From NCBI GenBank assembly GCA_947480375.1, contig CANKCX010000034.1, forward strand, positions 1 through 7,359: a DNA stretch of 7,359 nucleotides. The letters run 5' to 3'. The stretch comes from Actinomycetota bacterium (GTDB lineage Bacteria; Actinomycetota; Actinomycetes; Nanopelagicales; Nanopelagicaceae). The translations under genes and the position numbers were made by a program. Numbering within the stretch: position 1 is the stretch's first letter; the number at the start of each line of letters is the position of its first letter. Below the pieces are notes generated by a model that was not told where the DNA came from, made no database searches, and saw nothing but the letters and a program-made list of their open reading frames with translations. Positions 1-6,327 of the stretch are shown one piece after another.

Positions 1-9
1 ATAATCTAA

Positions 10-267
10 ATGTCTGAAAACCTAACTGTTGAAGTTGTATCTCCCGAGAAGCGGGTCTGGTCTGGCGAAGCGAAAATGATTTCGGCTCGCACACTAGAAG
101 GTGACATCGGCGTATTGCCGGGTCATGCACCGCTTCTTGGAGTACTAGTTGATGGCCAAGTAAGCATCAAAGTTGTTGACGGAACATCACAAGAGTTCAA
201 TATTCACGGTGGTTTTATCTCTGTTTCAAATAACCGAGTATCAATTCTCGGCGAATCAACCGACTAA
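10..267 (+). CDS. atpC: F1F0 ATP synthase subunit epsilon, short form
   Basis: Epsilon subunit of the F1 central stalk, which links the gamma rotor to the c-ring in ATP synthase at the inner face of the cytoplasmic membrane. The 85 residues form the N-terminal beta-sandwich only: the N-terminal strand LTVEVVSPEKRVWSGEA (5-21), the family motif GDIGVLPGHAPLL (31-43) and the closing strands GGFISVSNNRVSILGEST (67-84). Typical epsilon subunits are about 120-140 residues and continue into a two-helix C-terminal domain that can inhibit ATP hydrolysis. That domain is absent, and murA ends 8 bases downstream on the other strand, so it is not hidden behind a frameshift. An in-frame TAA lies directly before the ATG, so the start cannot be further upstream. 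Position at the window edge fits the last gene of an atp operon, with atpD expected just outside (inference). Confidence 0.95.
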   Translation: MSENLTVEVVSPEKRVWSGEAKMISARTLEGDIGVLPGHAPLLGVLVDGQVSIKVVDGTSQEFNIHGGFISVSNNRVSILGESTD

Positions 268-268
268 T

Positions 269-280
269 TCTTAATTAAGA
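269..280. repeat. 12-bp perfect palindrome at the atpC/murA tail-to-tail junction
   Basis: TCTTAATTAAGA reads the same on both strands. It covers the 7-base gap between the two genes and the murA stop codon. It is AT-rich and has no loop or T-run, so it is unlikely to be an intrinsic terminator. It may simply follow from the TAA stop on the minus strand in an AT-rich gap. Confidence 0.35.
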
Positions 281-1546
281 CTTGCGCGAAACATCTGCGC
301 CAAGTGCTTGAAGCGTTTCAACAAATCCTGGATAACCACGATCAATGTGGAATGCATCTTCAACTGTCGTGATTCCTTCACTTACTAAACCAGCCAAAAC
401 TAAGCCTGCGCCGGCTCTAATATCGGTTGCTGCCACAGGGGCACCAGAAAGCTGTTTCTTACCAGCGATAGAGGCATGGTGGCCATCGACATGAATATCA
501 GCGCCTAAGCGTTGCAATTCGCTTACGAACATGAATCGACCTTCGAAGACATTTTCAGTAACAATTGAATTTCCATCTGCGATTGCATTCATGGTGATTA
601 CAAACGGTTGTAAATCAGTAGGAAAACCTGGGTAGGGAAGAGTCGCAACATCAATTGCGGTTGGGCGCTTATCCATGCGAACCCTAAAACCATCAGCAGT
701 TGTTGTGACAACGGCGCCTGCAGCTACCAATTTATCTAGCGGAACTTCTAGGTGTTCTGCGCGGCCACCATGAATTGTGATGTCGCCCTGTGTCATGGCT
801 GCAGCGAATGCCCAAGTGCCGGCAACAATTCGATCTGAAAGAGTGGCATGCGTTGTTGGTTTCAATTTCTTAACGCCAGTAATTGTTATAACTGGAGTTC
901 CGAGTCCATCAATCTTTGCGCCCATTGCAACTAAGAATTCACCAAGATCAACTACATCTGGTTCGCGGGCGGCGTTATCAATAGTTGTTACACCTTTAGC
1001 AAGAACAGCTGCGGTCATAATATTTTCAGTTGCACCAACACTTGGGAAATCTAGCGAGATAGCCGCACCTGTTAAACCATTTGGGGCGGTGGCAATTACA
1101 TAGCCGTGTTCGGAATGTGCTTCAGCACCCAGATCAATTAACCCTTTAATATGAAAATCAATACCGCGAGAACCAATCGCATCGCCACCTGGAAGTGCAA
1201 CTTCAACTTCACCGACGCGTGTTACTAGTGGCCCTAAAACATTTATCGAAGCGCGCATTTTGCGGACTAAATCATAATCAGCGCGATGTCCTGGAACTTC
1301 TGGAACTAAAATCTTCATCTTTAATGTACTTCTATCGTACGAACATTTACAGCCAAGTCTTGTTAAGAGTTCTTCCATGATATGAACATCGGCAATATCT
1401 GGAACGTTTTCGATAGTAGTTTCACCAACAGCCAAGAGCGATGCGGCCATCAACTTTAGAGCTGAATTCTTCGCGCCTACTATCTGGACTTCACCGGAAA
1501 GTCGGGTGCCGCCTACTATTTGAAAATATTCATTTGTATTTTCCAT
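275..1546 (-). CDS. murA: UDP-N-acetylglucosamine 1-carboxyvinyltransferase, Asp-type
   Basis: MurA transfers enolpyruvate from PEP to UDP-GlcNAc, the first committed step of peptidoglycan precursor synthesis in the cytoplasm. The 423 residues match the usual length. Landmarks are [15 protein letters not shown] (24-38, with the substrate-binding Lys-Asn pair), [14 protein letters not shown] (95-108), the catalytic loop [16 protein letters not shown] (118-133), [13 protein letters not shown] (303-315, with the Asp that acts in catalysis) and [13 protein letters not shown] (375-387). The catalytic loop has Asp122 (codon at 1183-1181) where Escherichia coli has Cys115; this replacement is known from Mycobacterium tuberculosis and Chlamydia MurA and confers fosfomycin resistance. 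The start is the ATG at 1546, preceded at 8 bases by GGAGG and beginning [13 protein letters not shown], as in the family. The frame stays open upstream to 1687, but that would run into the divergent adenosyltransferase gene and adds unconserved sequence. Confidence 0.96.
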   Translation of the reverse strand: MENTNEYFQIVGGTRLSGEVQIVGAKNSALKLMAASLLAVGETTIENVPDIADVHIMEELLTRLGCKCSYDRSTLKMKILVPEVPGHRADYDLVRKMRASINVLGPLVTRVGEVEVALPGGDAIGSRGIDFHIKGLIDLGAEAHSEHGYVIATAPNGLTGAAISLDFPSVGATENIMTAAVLAKGVTTIDNAAREPDVVDLGEFLVAMGAKIDGLGTPVITITGVKKLKPTTHATLSDRIVAGTWAFAAAMTQGDITIHGGRAEHLEVPLDKLVAAGAVVTTTADGFRVRMDKRPTAIDVATLPYPGFPTDLQPFVITMNAIADGNSIVTENVFEGRFMFVSELQRLGADIHVDGHHASIAGKKQLSGAPVAATDIRAGAGLVLAGLVSEGITTVEDAFHIDRGYPGFVETLQALGADVSRKS

Positions 1547-1553
1547 GATGGCT

Positions 1554-1559
1554 ACCTCC
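1554..1559 (-). promoter_or_regulatory. Strong Shine-Dalgarno sequence of murA
   Basis: GGAGGT on the minus strand lies 7 bases before the ATG at 1546. It is the only strong ribosome binding site in the window and it decides the murA start against the longer open frame. It also implies that the murA mRNA has a leader, unlike several of its neighbours. Confidence 0.8.
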
Positions 1560-1599
1560 GCTTCCGTGGTTTCGAGTGGTCTAATCGTAGTGAGTGAAA

Positions 1600-1605
1600 T
1601 AGGCT
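1600..1605 (+). promoter_or_regulatory. Candidate -10 box for leaderless adenosyltransferase mRNA
   Basis: TAGGCT fits the TAnnnT pattern and ends exactly 6 bases before the ATG at 1612, so transcription would start at or next to the start codon. No Shine-Dalgarno sequence is visible upstream of this ATG. I could not find a convincing -35 box at 16-18 bases. The same arrangement recurs at 6328-6333 and 6332-6337. Confidence 0.4.
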
Positions 1606-1611
1606 CACCCC

Positions 1612-2187
1612 ATGGTAAATCTAACGCGTATCTATACAAAAACTGGCGATGATGGCACAACCTCACTGGGGGACATGAGCCGTACATCTAAAAATGACCC
1701 GCGATTAGAAGCTTATGCAACTGTCGATGAAGCCAATTCATCAATCGGCGTGGTCTTGGCACTTGGCCAAATTAGCGATCCCCAAATTACAAAATTATTA
1801 ATCCGGATTCAAAATGATATGTTCGATGTTGGCGCCGACCTCTGCACTCCAGTTGTCGATGAGCCAAAGATTGAACCGCTTCGAGTTATTGAATCTCAGG
1901 TTACATATATCGAAGAACAGATCGATTTATACAACTCTTCACTTGCAGAATTACGTAGCTTTGTTCTGCCATCGGGAACACCTGCTGCTGCGTTATTGCA
2001 TGTGGCTCGCACCGTCACACGTCGCGCAGAGCGCAATACCTGGCATGCAATTCACCAATTTGGTGGAGGTGTTAATTCACTAACTGCAAAGTATTTGAAT
2101 CGACTTTCAGATTTGCTATTCGTACTTGCTCGCCATGAAAACAAAGCTAAAGGCGACGTTCTCTGGGTTCCAGGAGCAAACCGCTAA
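1612..2187 (+). CDS. pduO: PduO-type ATP:cob(I)alamin adenosyltransferase
   Basis: Transfers the adenosyl group of ATP to cob(I)alamin to make adenosylcobalamin, the cofactor of enzymes such as methylmalonyl-CoA mutase. The 191 residues have the PduO/MMAB family layout: the N-terminal ATP-binding segment [20 protein letters not shown] (5-24), [13 protein letters not shown] (34-46), [25 protein letters not shown] (117-141, with the RRAER signature) and the C-terminal [17 protein letters not shown] (161-177). The protein begins [12 protein letters not shown], as expected, so the ATG at 1612 is the start. No cobalamin riboswitch fits in the 65-base gap to murA. In M. tuberculosis the homologue Rv1314c is likewise divergent from murA (Rv1315), so the pair is an old neighbourhood. 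No B12-dependent enzyme lies in this window. The symbol names the family; pdu metabolism is not implied. Confidence 0.93.
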   Translation: MVNLTRIYTKTGDDGTTSLGDMSRTSKNDPRLEAYATVDEANSSIGVVLALGQISDPQITKLLIRIQNDMFDVGADLCTPVVDEPKIEPLRVIESQVTYIEEQIDLYNSSLAELRSFVLPSGTPAAALLHVARTVTRRAERNTWHAIHQFGGGVNSLTAKYLNRLSDLLFVLARHENKAKGDVLWVPGANR

Positions 2188-2804
2188 CTTCTAGCTGGGC
2201 TCTTTGTGTAGGTATCGCTAGGGATCTTTCCGATCGGAGAACCGATTCGGCAATTTGCGGTGTAGGCACCGATTCCCAAACCATCTGCAATAGATTCATC
2301 ACTAATCAAAAGAATCGTCGTTACCTTCTTGGCCTTCGAGCCTGGCGCTAATGTAATGAGTGAACCAAAGATGATTCGCTCCGTCGGATTATTTGGATCT
2401 ATTCCCAGAACGTTTGAATTAATTTCCCACCAATCGCATCCAGTTTCAGACCCGACAAAGATGCCTAAGCAGGCAGTTTTGTGACATTCCGAGATTAACT
2501 TCGATTGGATATATTTATTTTCAGTCGCAGCAATCAACAACTCTTTAGGAGTTGCGGTCTTGGCATATAAATCATCTTTCTTCTCAAAGCTTGGTGGTGG
2601 CCATTTGATGGGTGCTTTCGGCTTAAGCGTGACTTTCTTCTTCTTGCGATAGACAACCTTCTTCTTCACTACCGGTTTTGTTACAACCTTTGCTTTAGTG
2701 GTTGTTGGTTTTGGTGTTGGTTTTGTGGTTGCAGCATTTGCGGGTACTGAAATAACTGAAACAACAAGGCAGGCCACAACCGCTAGCGAAACTAGCTTTC
2801 TCAC
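2184..2804 (-). CDS. Secreted Lys/Pro/Thr-rich protein with four-Cys C-terminal domain, unknown function
   Basis: I do not recognise this 206-residue protein. It has a clear Sec signal peptide: MRK, a hydrophobic core (4-20), and a likely signal peptidase I site after PANA (21-24). A low-complexity stretch follows (about 25-71) rich in Thr, Pro and Lys, with KKKVVYRKKKKV at 48-59, looking like a basic cell-wall spacer. The remaining 135 residues look folded and hold Cys107, Cys112, Cys123 and Cys185, enough for two disulfides outside the cell. The start is a GTG whose bases overlap the TGA stop of the ABC permease (4-base GTGA overlap) with no clear Shine-Dalgarno, so translation is probably coupled. 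It is therefore the third gene of the ABC operon and may work with the exporter or be its cargo (inference). Its TAG stop overlaps the stop of the convergent adenosyltransferase. Confidence 0.85.
   Translation of the reverse strand: MRKLVSLAVVACLVVSVISVPANAATTKPTPKPTTTKAKVVTKPVVKKKVVYRKKKKVTLKPKAPIKWPPPSFEKKDDLYAKTATPKELLIAATENKYIQSKLISECHKTACLGIFVGSETGCDWWEINSNVLGIDPNNPTERIIFGSLITLAPGSKAKKVTTILLISDESIADGLGIGAYTANCRIGSPIGKIPSDTYTKSPARS
2230..2250. repeat. GC-rich hairpin near the convergent gene ends
   Basis: Left arm CCGATCGG (2230-2237), loop AGAA (2238-2241) and right arm CCGATTCGG (2242-2250) pair over 8 base pairs with one bulged T. The structure forms on either strand's RNA. It lies inside the last 25 codons of the secreted-protein gene, where it encodes part of RIGSPIGK, and 43 bases past the adenosyltransferase stop. 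No T-run follows on the plus strand, so it is not a classical intrinsic terminator. It could act as a 3'-end stabiliser or Rho-independent pause for the plus-strand transcript, or be a side effect of the IG-x-P-IG peptide repeat. Confidence 0.4.
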
Positions 2805-3592
2805 TTATCAGACCACTTGAAGGAGCGAAGTGCAAGAATTGTTCCTACTACAGACCAGATAATTAAGTAGATTGCGATCTTGGAGACTTCCCAATTTCCG
2901 GCAACCTCTTGAGTTGCAAAATCTTCTGGTAAAAATACCGAACGCATTCCTTGGGTCAACCACTTAAGCGGAAAGAGCGCTGCGAATTGCTGCATCCAAG
3001 ATGGTAGATCAGAGAATACGAAGAAGACACCGCTAAAGAATTGCAAAATAATTACGATTGGCGAAACAACGGCAGAAGCCCCACGTCCATTCTTGGGAAC
3101 GGCAGAGAATGCAATACCAAGAATTGCTGAACAAATACTGCCCAGCAAGATTAGCCAGATAAATCTGACCCATTTTTCAAATGAGACTGGAAGATTTAAG
3201 CCAAAGAAAATAATTCCGAAAACTAGTAGTGCTGAAACTTGAACCACCATGGCTGTGAAAACCATAATCATTTTGCCGATGAAATATGAGACCGGTGAAA
3301 TCGGCGTTCCACGCAACCTTTTTAGAGTTCCAAAATCTCGTTCAATTGGAATCATTATTGCGAGTTGTTGGAAACCAGTATTTACCAATCCGGATGCAAT
3401 CATGCCAGCTAAGAAATATTGGCTAAAGGTTACGCCCGAAGGTCCAACTTCACCTTTGAAAACCGACCCAAAAATAAATAGTAGGACAACCGGGAACAGG
3501 AGAGTGAACACAACTGATTCGCGCTGGCGCATAAATTGTTTAATTTCTAGGCCACCACGCAAAAAGCCAATTTTTAAAGTGTTTGGTTTCAT
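2801..3592 (-). CDS. ABC-2 type transporter permease
   Basis: Integral membrane half of an ABC-2 (DrrB-like) exporter. The 263 residues show about six membrane segments, near 27-45, 57-80, 105-131, 143-165, 175-195 and 238-256. The cytoplasmic signature ERDFGTLKRLRGTPIS (84-99) and the segment FFSGVFFVFSDLPSWMQQF (185-203) followed by FPLKWLTQGMR (207-217) are typical of the family. Its ATG overlaps the ATPase stop (ATGA, 3589-3592) and its TGA overlaps the GTG of the secreted-protein gene, so it is the middle gene of a translationally coupled operon. The substrate cannot be read from the sequence; relatives export drugs, lipids or polysaccharides. Confidence 0.93.
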   Translation of the reverse strand: MKPNTLKIGFLRGGLEIKQFMRQRESVVFTLLFPVVLLFIFGSVFKGEVGPSGVTFSQYFLAGMIASGLVNTGFQQLAIMIPIERDFGTLKRLRGTPISPVSYFIGKMIMVFTAMVVQVSALLVFGIIFFGLNLPVSFEKWVRFIWLILLGSICSAILGIAFSAVPKNGRGASAVVSPIVIILQFFSGVFFVFSDLPSWMQQFAALFPLKWLTQGMRSVFLPEDFATQEVAGNWEVSKIAIYLIIWSVVGTILALRSFKWSDK

Positions 3593-4458
3593 AGTTGCCC
3601 AATCATCTTCAAATAAATATCTTCGAGCGATGGACGAATCACGGTTAATTCTGGAACCTCGCCACCAAAACGTGTAGCCAACTTTGCTACCTCATCGGTT
3701 GGAAAATCACTTTCAATTTCTTGTCTTGCGCCATTTTCAAACCAGTTGATTCGCGCCTTCGCAGTATTTCTGCCACCAAGATTCTCGGGAGTTGATACTT
3801 CAATTATTTTGCCATCTACGATTACTGCCACGCGATCAGCAAGGGCTTCGGCTTCATCCAAATAGTGCGTGGTCAGCAAAATAGTTGTACCTTCATCGCG
3901 AAGCTTGCGAATTAAATCCCAGAATGCCCGACGAGCTTCGGGATCAAAGCCGGTTGTAGGTTCATCTAGAAATAAGATCTCCGGATTCCCGATTATGCCA
4001 AGCGCAACATCAAGGCGGCGGCGCTGGCCACCAGAAAGGCTTTGGATTCGGGCATCTCGCTTTTCATCTAATCCAACATCATGGATTACTGAATCTGGAT
4101 CACGAGGGTTTGAGTAATAATTTGCAAAGTGGTGAACGGTTTCATGCACTGATAAATCTTGTGAATCATTTGTTGATTGCAGAACAATGCCGATTCGATT
4201 TCGCCAAGCCCAACTATCGTTGCCAAGTTTGGCTGGGTCTTGCCCTAGGACTTTTACCTCGCCGCCATCGCGATCGCGGTAGCCTTCGAGAATTTCAACA
4301 GTTGTAGTTTTGCCAGCGCCATTAGGACCGAGAATTGCAAAGATCTCACCAATTTTTACCTCGAGGTCGATTCCACCTACAGCTATTTTGTCACCGTTGG
4401 CTTTGCTCTTGTAGGTTTTAGTAAGCCCACGAACCGAAATCCCTAAATCATTTGCCAC
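3589..4458 (-). CDS. ABC transporter ATP-binding protein, DrrA/CcmA-like
   Basis: Cytoplasmic ATPase that drives the ABC-2 permease encoded next. The 289 residues hold all expected motifs: Walker A GPNGAGKTT (44-52), Q-loop Gln94 in GIVLQS, signature LSGGQRRRLDVALGI (141-155), Walker B ILFLDEP (161-167) with D-loop TTGFDP (168-173), and H-loop His198 in LLTTHYLDEAEALADR. The tail ends with SLEDIYLKMIG, the C-terminal motif common in DrrA-type exporters, which favours export over import. The start is GTG at 4458, giving MANDLGISVRGLTKTYKS; an AGGA sits 8 bases upstream (AGGA then TATTGGC gives 7). It heads the operon and diverges from the small Cys/His gene across 57 bases. Confidence 0.94.
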   Translation of the reverse strand: MANDLGISVRGLTKTYKSKANGDKIAVGGIDLEVKIGEIFAILGPNGAGKTTTVEILEGYRDRDGGEVKVLGQDPAKLGNDSWAWRNRIGIVLQSTNDSQDLSVHETVHHFANYYSNPRDPDSVIHDVGLDEKRDARIQSLSGGQRRRLDVALGIIGNPEILFLDEPTTGFDPEARRAFWDLIRKLRDEGTTILLTTHYLDEAEALADRVAVIVDGKIIEVSTPENLGGRNTAKARINWFENGARQEIESDFPTDEVAKLATRFGGEVPELTVIRPSLEDIYLKMIGQL

Positions 4459-4479
4459 GCCAATATCCTGCCCTAAAAG

Positions 4480-4509
4480 TTGGGATTATTGGAATGCACG
4501 CGAGAGAAT
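4480..4509 (+). promoter_or_regulatory. Candidate promoter of the small Cys/His protein gene
   Basis: TTGGGA (4480-4485) and GAGAAT (4504-4509) are 18 bases apart and each match 4 of 6 consensus positions. GAGAAT ends 6 bases before the GTG at 4516, the same spacing as the three TAnnnT boxes elsewhere in the window. An alternative is TTGCCA (4452-4457) with TAAAAG (4474-4479), 16 bases apart, which would give a leader of about 30 bases with a weak GAGAG ribosome site at 4502-4506. I cannot choose between them. Confidence 0.25.
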
Positions 4510-4515
4510 ATGAGA

Positions 4516-4839
4516 GTGAGCCCCCGTAGAAATCATCCGAAAAGGTCCCAGAAGCGACCTGCAAACGGTGATGAGGAGCGCGATATTTCGTTATCGAGCG
4601 AAACAATCGAAGAGCATTCTGAGGGCGTATACCGCGTTCGCAGAATCACAGGTTCGACTTCAACGAAACCTTATCGCTGCCCAGGGTGCGATCAATTAAT
4701 TCCGACTGCAACACCACATACCGTTGCTTGGCTGGAAGAAGATGTTGAATCACGAAGGCATTGGCACACGGTTTGTTGGACAAAGCGAAATGATCGTAAG
4801 CCAAGAACACTTAGATCAAAAGGTGCGCCGAGATATTAG
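4516..4839 (+). CDS. Small conserved actinobacterial protein with putative zinc-binding Cys/His cluster
   Basis: The function is unknown. The 107-residue product resembles, from memory, a family widespread in Actinobacteria that begins SPRRNRPK and carries YRCPGCDQxIP; database entries often call it an ATP/GTP-binding protein, but I see no nucleotide-binding motif. The N-terminal 50 residues are basic then acidic and look disordered. The conserved half has CPGC (55-58), PHTVAW (67-72) and RRHWHTVCW (80-88), so Cys55, Cys58, His68, His82, His84 and Cys87 could bind zinc in a ribbon-like fold. The C-terminus is basic and ends GAPRY, as in relatives. GTG at 4516 gives MSPRRNHPK and matches the family; the TTG at 4480 and the ATG at 4510 would add non-conserved residues. 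A cytoplasmic nucleic-acid or protein-binding role is plausible but is inference. Confidence 0.85.
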   Translation: MSPRRNHPKRSQKRPANGDEERDISLSSETIEEHSEGVYRVRRITGSTSTKPYRCPGCDQLIPTATPHTVAWLEEDVESRRHWHTVCWTKRNDRKPRTLRSKGAPRY

Positions 4840-4842
4840 GTT

Positions 4843-6321
4843 TTAACCAATACCTTTTGAATGCAGGGTTTTAATTGCAAATTTAATAAATTTATCTGCA
4901 AATTTAGTTCGGCCAAAAGATGTGAAAACAATCGGAATATTAAAAATAGTTTTCACAACTGTCCTTGGGTAGGTGAATTCCAAAAGTCCTTCAGGACCAT
5001 GAATGCGGCCATAACCACTATCTTTGACGCCACCAAATGGAACCGAAGCAATTGCAGCAAATGCGATTACAGAATTGACCGAGACCATTCCGCATTGCAA
5101 CTGCGCGGCAATTTTTTCACCATTGCGTTTAGACCAGACCGATGCCGCAAGCCCATATCTGGTGGCATTAGCTAAGCGAATAGCTTCGGCTATATCTACA
5201 GTTCGGTTAATTACTAAGGTAGGTCCAAAAGTTTCTTCAGTTACCGCAGTTGAATTTTCAGGGACATCAATCATTATTACGGGCTCTACGAAAGGTGCCT
5301 TAACTGAATCGACGCCACCAATTACGAATTTGGCACCCTTAGCAGCAGCGTCATCAATGTGGCTTTGAATCACTTTTAATTGTGACGGCATTGTTGCTGG
5401 ACCATAATTTCCATCTATGCCTGGATGAACTTGCTTGGCTAATTCGGTGATCTTTGCGATGAATTTATCTGCAACTTCATTTACAACATAAACGCGTTCG
5501 GCGCCGATGCAGGTTTGTCCAGCATTAGACATTGCAGACCAAAGCGCATATTCAGCCGCGCGATCTATATCAGCATCAGCAGCGACAAGCACTGGATCTT
5601 TGCCACCGCATTCAAGTACAACAGGAACCATGCGTTCGGCACAAGATGCTGCAACTTTCTTTGCGGTTCTAGTTGAACCTGTAAACGAAACTTTATCTAC
5701 AGCAGATTCAGTAAGTGCTTTCCCAGTTTCTGGAAGTCCGGTTACGCAGGTAAAGATGTCGGCAAATGGTGCGATGTCGGCAAAACTTGTTGCAAGCCAA
5801 TGCCCAACCCCTGGCGTGTATTCACTTGGTTTAAATACGACGGTGTTTCCGGCTGCAAGCGCATATGCAATTGATCCCATCGGAGTAAAGATTGGATAGT
5901 TCCATGGCCCGATAACGCCAACGACTCCCATCGGAACTCTTGTCACATTAGTTTTCATATTGAACATCAATAAACCAGATGGTCGGTGTTGTTTTGAAAG
6001 AATACTTTCGGCGTGCTTAGCCGCCCAAGCTAAATGTCCAAGTGCAAGAGTTGCTTCTAATGTGGCATCGCTAATTGGTTTACCGGTCTCGGCTCTAACT
6101 AATTCTGCAACTTCATCAACGCGCTTTGTTATTTCAGCGGCCCACTTCAGAAGTACTTTGCGCCGTCCGCGAAAGCCAAGGGCTTGCCAAGCGACTGATG
6201 CGCCGCGTGCTCTATCTACTGCGGCCGCGACATCGGCTGCCGAGGTATTTGGATAGCTGCCAATCACACTGCCATCGACTGGGTTGTGGCTATCAAATGT
6301 CTTGGATGTAATAGTTTCCAT
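4843..6321 (-). CDS. NAD(P)-dependent aldehyde dehydrogenase
   Basis: Cytoplasmic enzyme of the ALDH superfamily that oxidises an aldehyde to the carboxylate. The 492 residues contain the full catalytic set: PWNYP with Asn141, FKPSE with Lys164 and Glu167 (cofactor ribose contacts; Glu here usually goes with NAD+), FTGS (213-216), the general base Glu237 in LECGGKDP, the nucleophile Cys271 in NAGQTCIGAERVYV, and EETFGP (362-367). The closing SVPFGGVKDSGYGRIHGPEGLLEFT (426-450) is also standard. After it comes a tail of about 40 residues (453-492) with a hydrophobic patch and a Lys/Phe-rich amphipathic helix, as in ALDHs that touch membranes. The substrate is not readable; succinate-semialdehyde or fatty-aldehyde activity are both possible. 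The ATG has no Shine-Dalgarno and is probably leaderless. It diverges from the hydrolase gene across 22 bases. Confidence 0.93.
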   Translation of the reverse strand: METITSKTFDSHNPVDGSVIGSYPNTSAADVAAAVDRARGASVAWQALGFRGRRKVLLKWAAEITKRVDEVAELVRAETGKPISDATLEATLALGHLAWAAKHAESILSKQHRPSGLLMFNMKTNVTRVPMGVVGVIGPWNYPIFTPMGSIAYALAAGNTVVFKPSEYTPGVGHWLATSFADIAPFADIFTCVTGLPETGKALTESAVDKVSFTGSTRTAKKVAASCAERMVPVVLECGGKDPVLVAADADIDRAAEYALWSAMSNAGQTCIGAERVYVVNEVADKFIAKITELAKQVHPGIDGNYGPATMPSQLKVIQSHIDDAAAKGAKFVIGGVDSVKAPFVEPVIMIDVPENSTAVTEETFGPTLVINRTVDIAEAIRLANATRYGLAASVWSKRNGEKIAAQLQCGMVSVNSVIAFAAIASVPFGGVKDSGYGRIHGPEGLLEFTYPRTVVKTIFNIPIVFTSFGRTKFADKFIKFAIKTLHSKGIG

Positions 6322-6327
6322 TGCGTA

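Noticed and set aside
777..1103. Plus-strand open frame opposite murA
   Set aside because: It lies wholly antisense to a well-supported gene, has no family resemblance and no ribosome site. The same holds for the open frames opposite the permease (3249-3677), the ATPase (3869-4117, 4110-4307) and the dehydrogenase (4861-6311).
1590..1608. GTGAG / CTCAC inverted repeat as an operator
   Set aside because: The arms are only 5 bases with a 9-base spacer; expected by chance often enough that I do not call it, although it overlaps the candidate -10 box.
1547..1611. Cobalamin riboswitch upstream of the adenosyltransferase
   Set aside because: Only 65 bases are available, shared with the murA leader; a B12 riboswitch needs far more, and no B12-box is visible.
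1547..1687. N-terminal extension of murA by 47 codons
   Set aside because: The frame is open but the added residues do not resemble MurA, they overlap the divergent adenosyltransferase gene, and the ATG at 1546 has a strong Shine-Dalgarno at the right distance.
1814..2083. Second plus-strand frame inside the adenosyltransferase gene
   Set aside because: It is an out-of-frame shadow with no recognisable domain.
2701..2730. Tandem DNA repeat (GGTTTTGGTGTT-like)
   Set aside because: It encodes the Thr/Lys/Pro spacer of the secreted protein; low-complexity coding sequence explains it.
4480..4515. Earlier starts (TTG 4480 or ATG 4510) for the small Cys/His protein
   Set aside because: Family members begin at SPRRN, which follows the GTG at 4516; the ATG at 4510 would have its only purine-rich site just 3 bases away.
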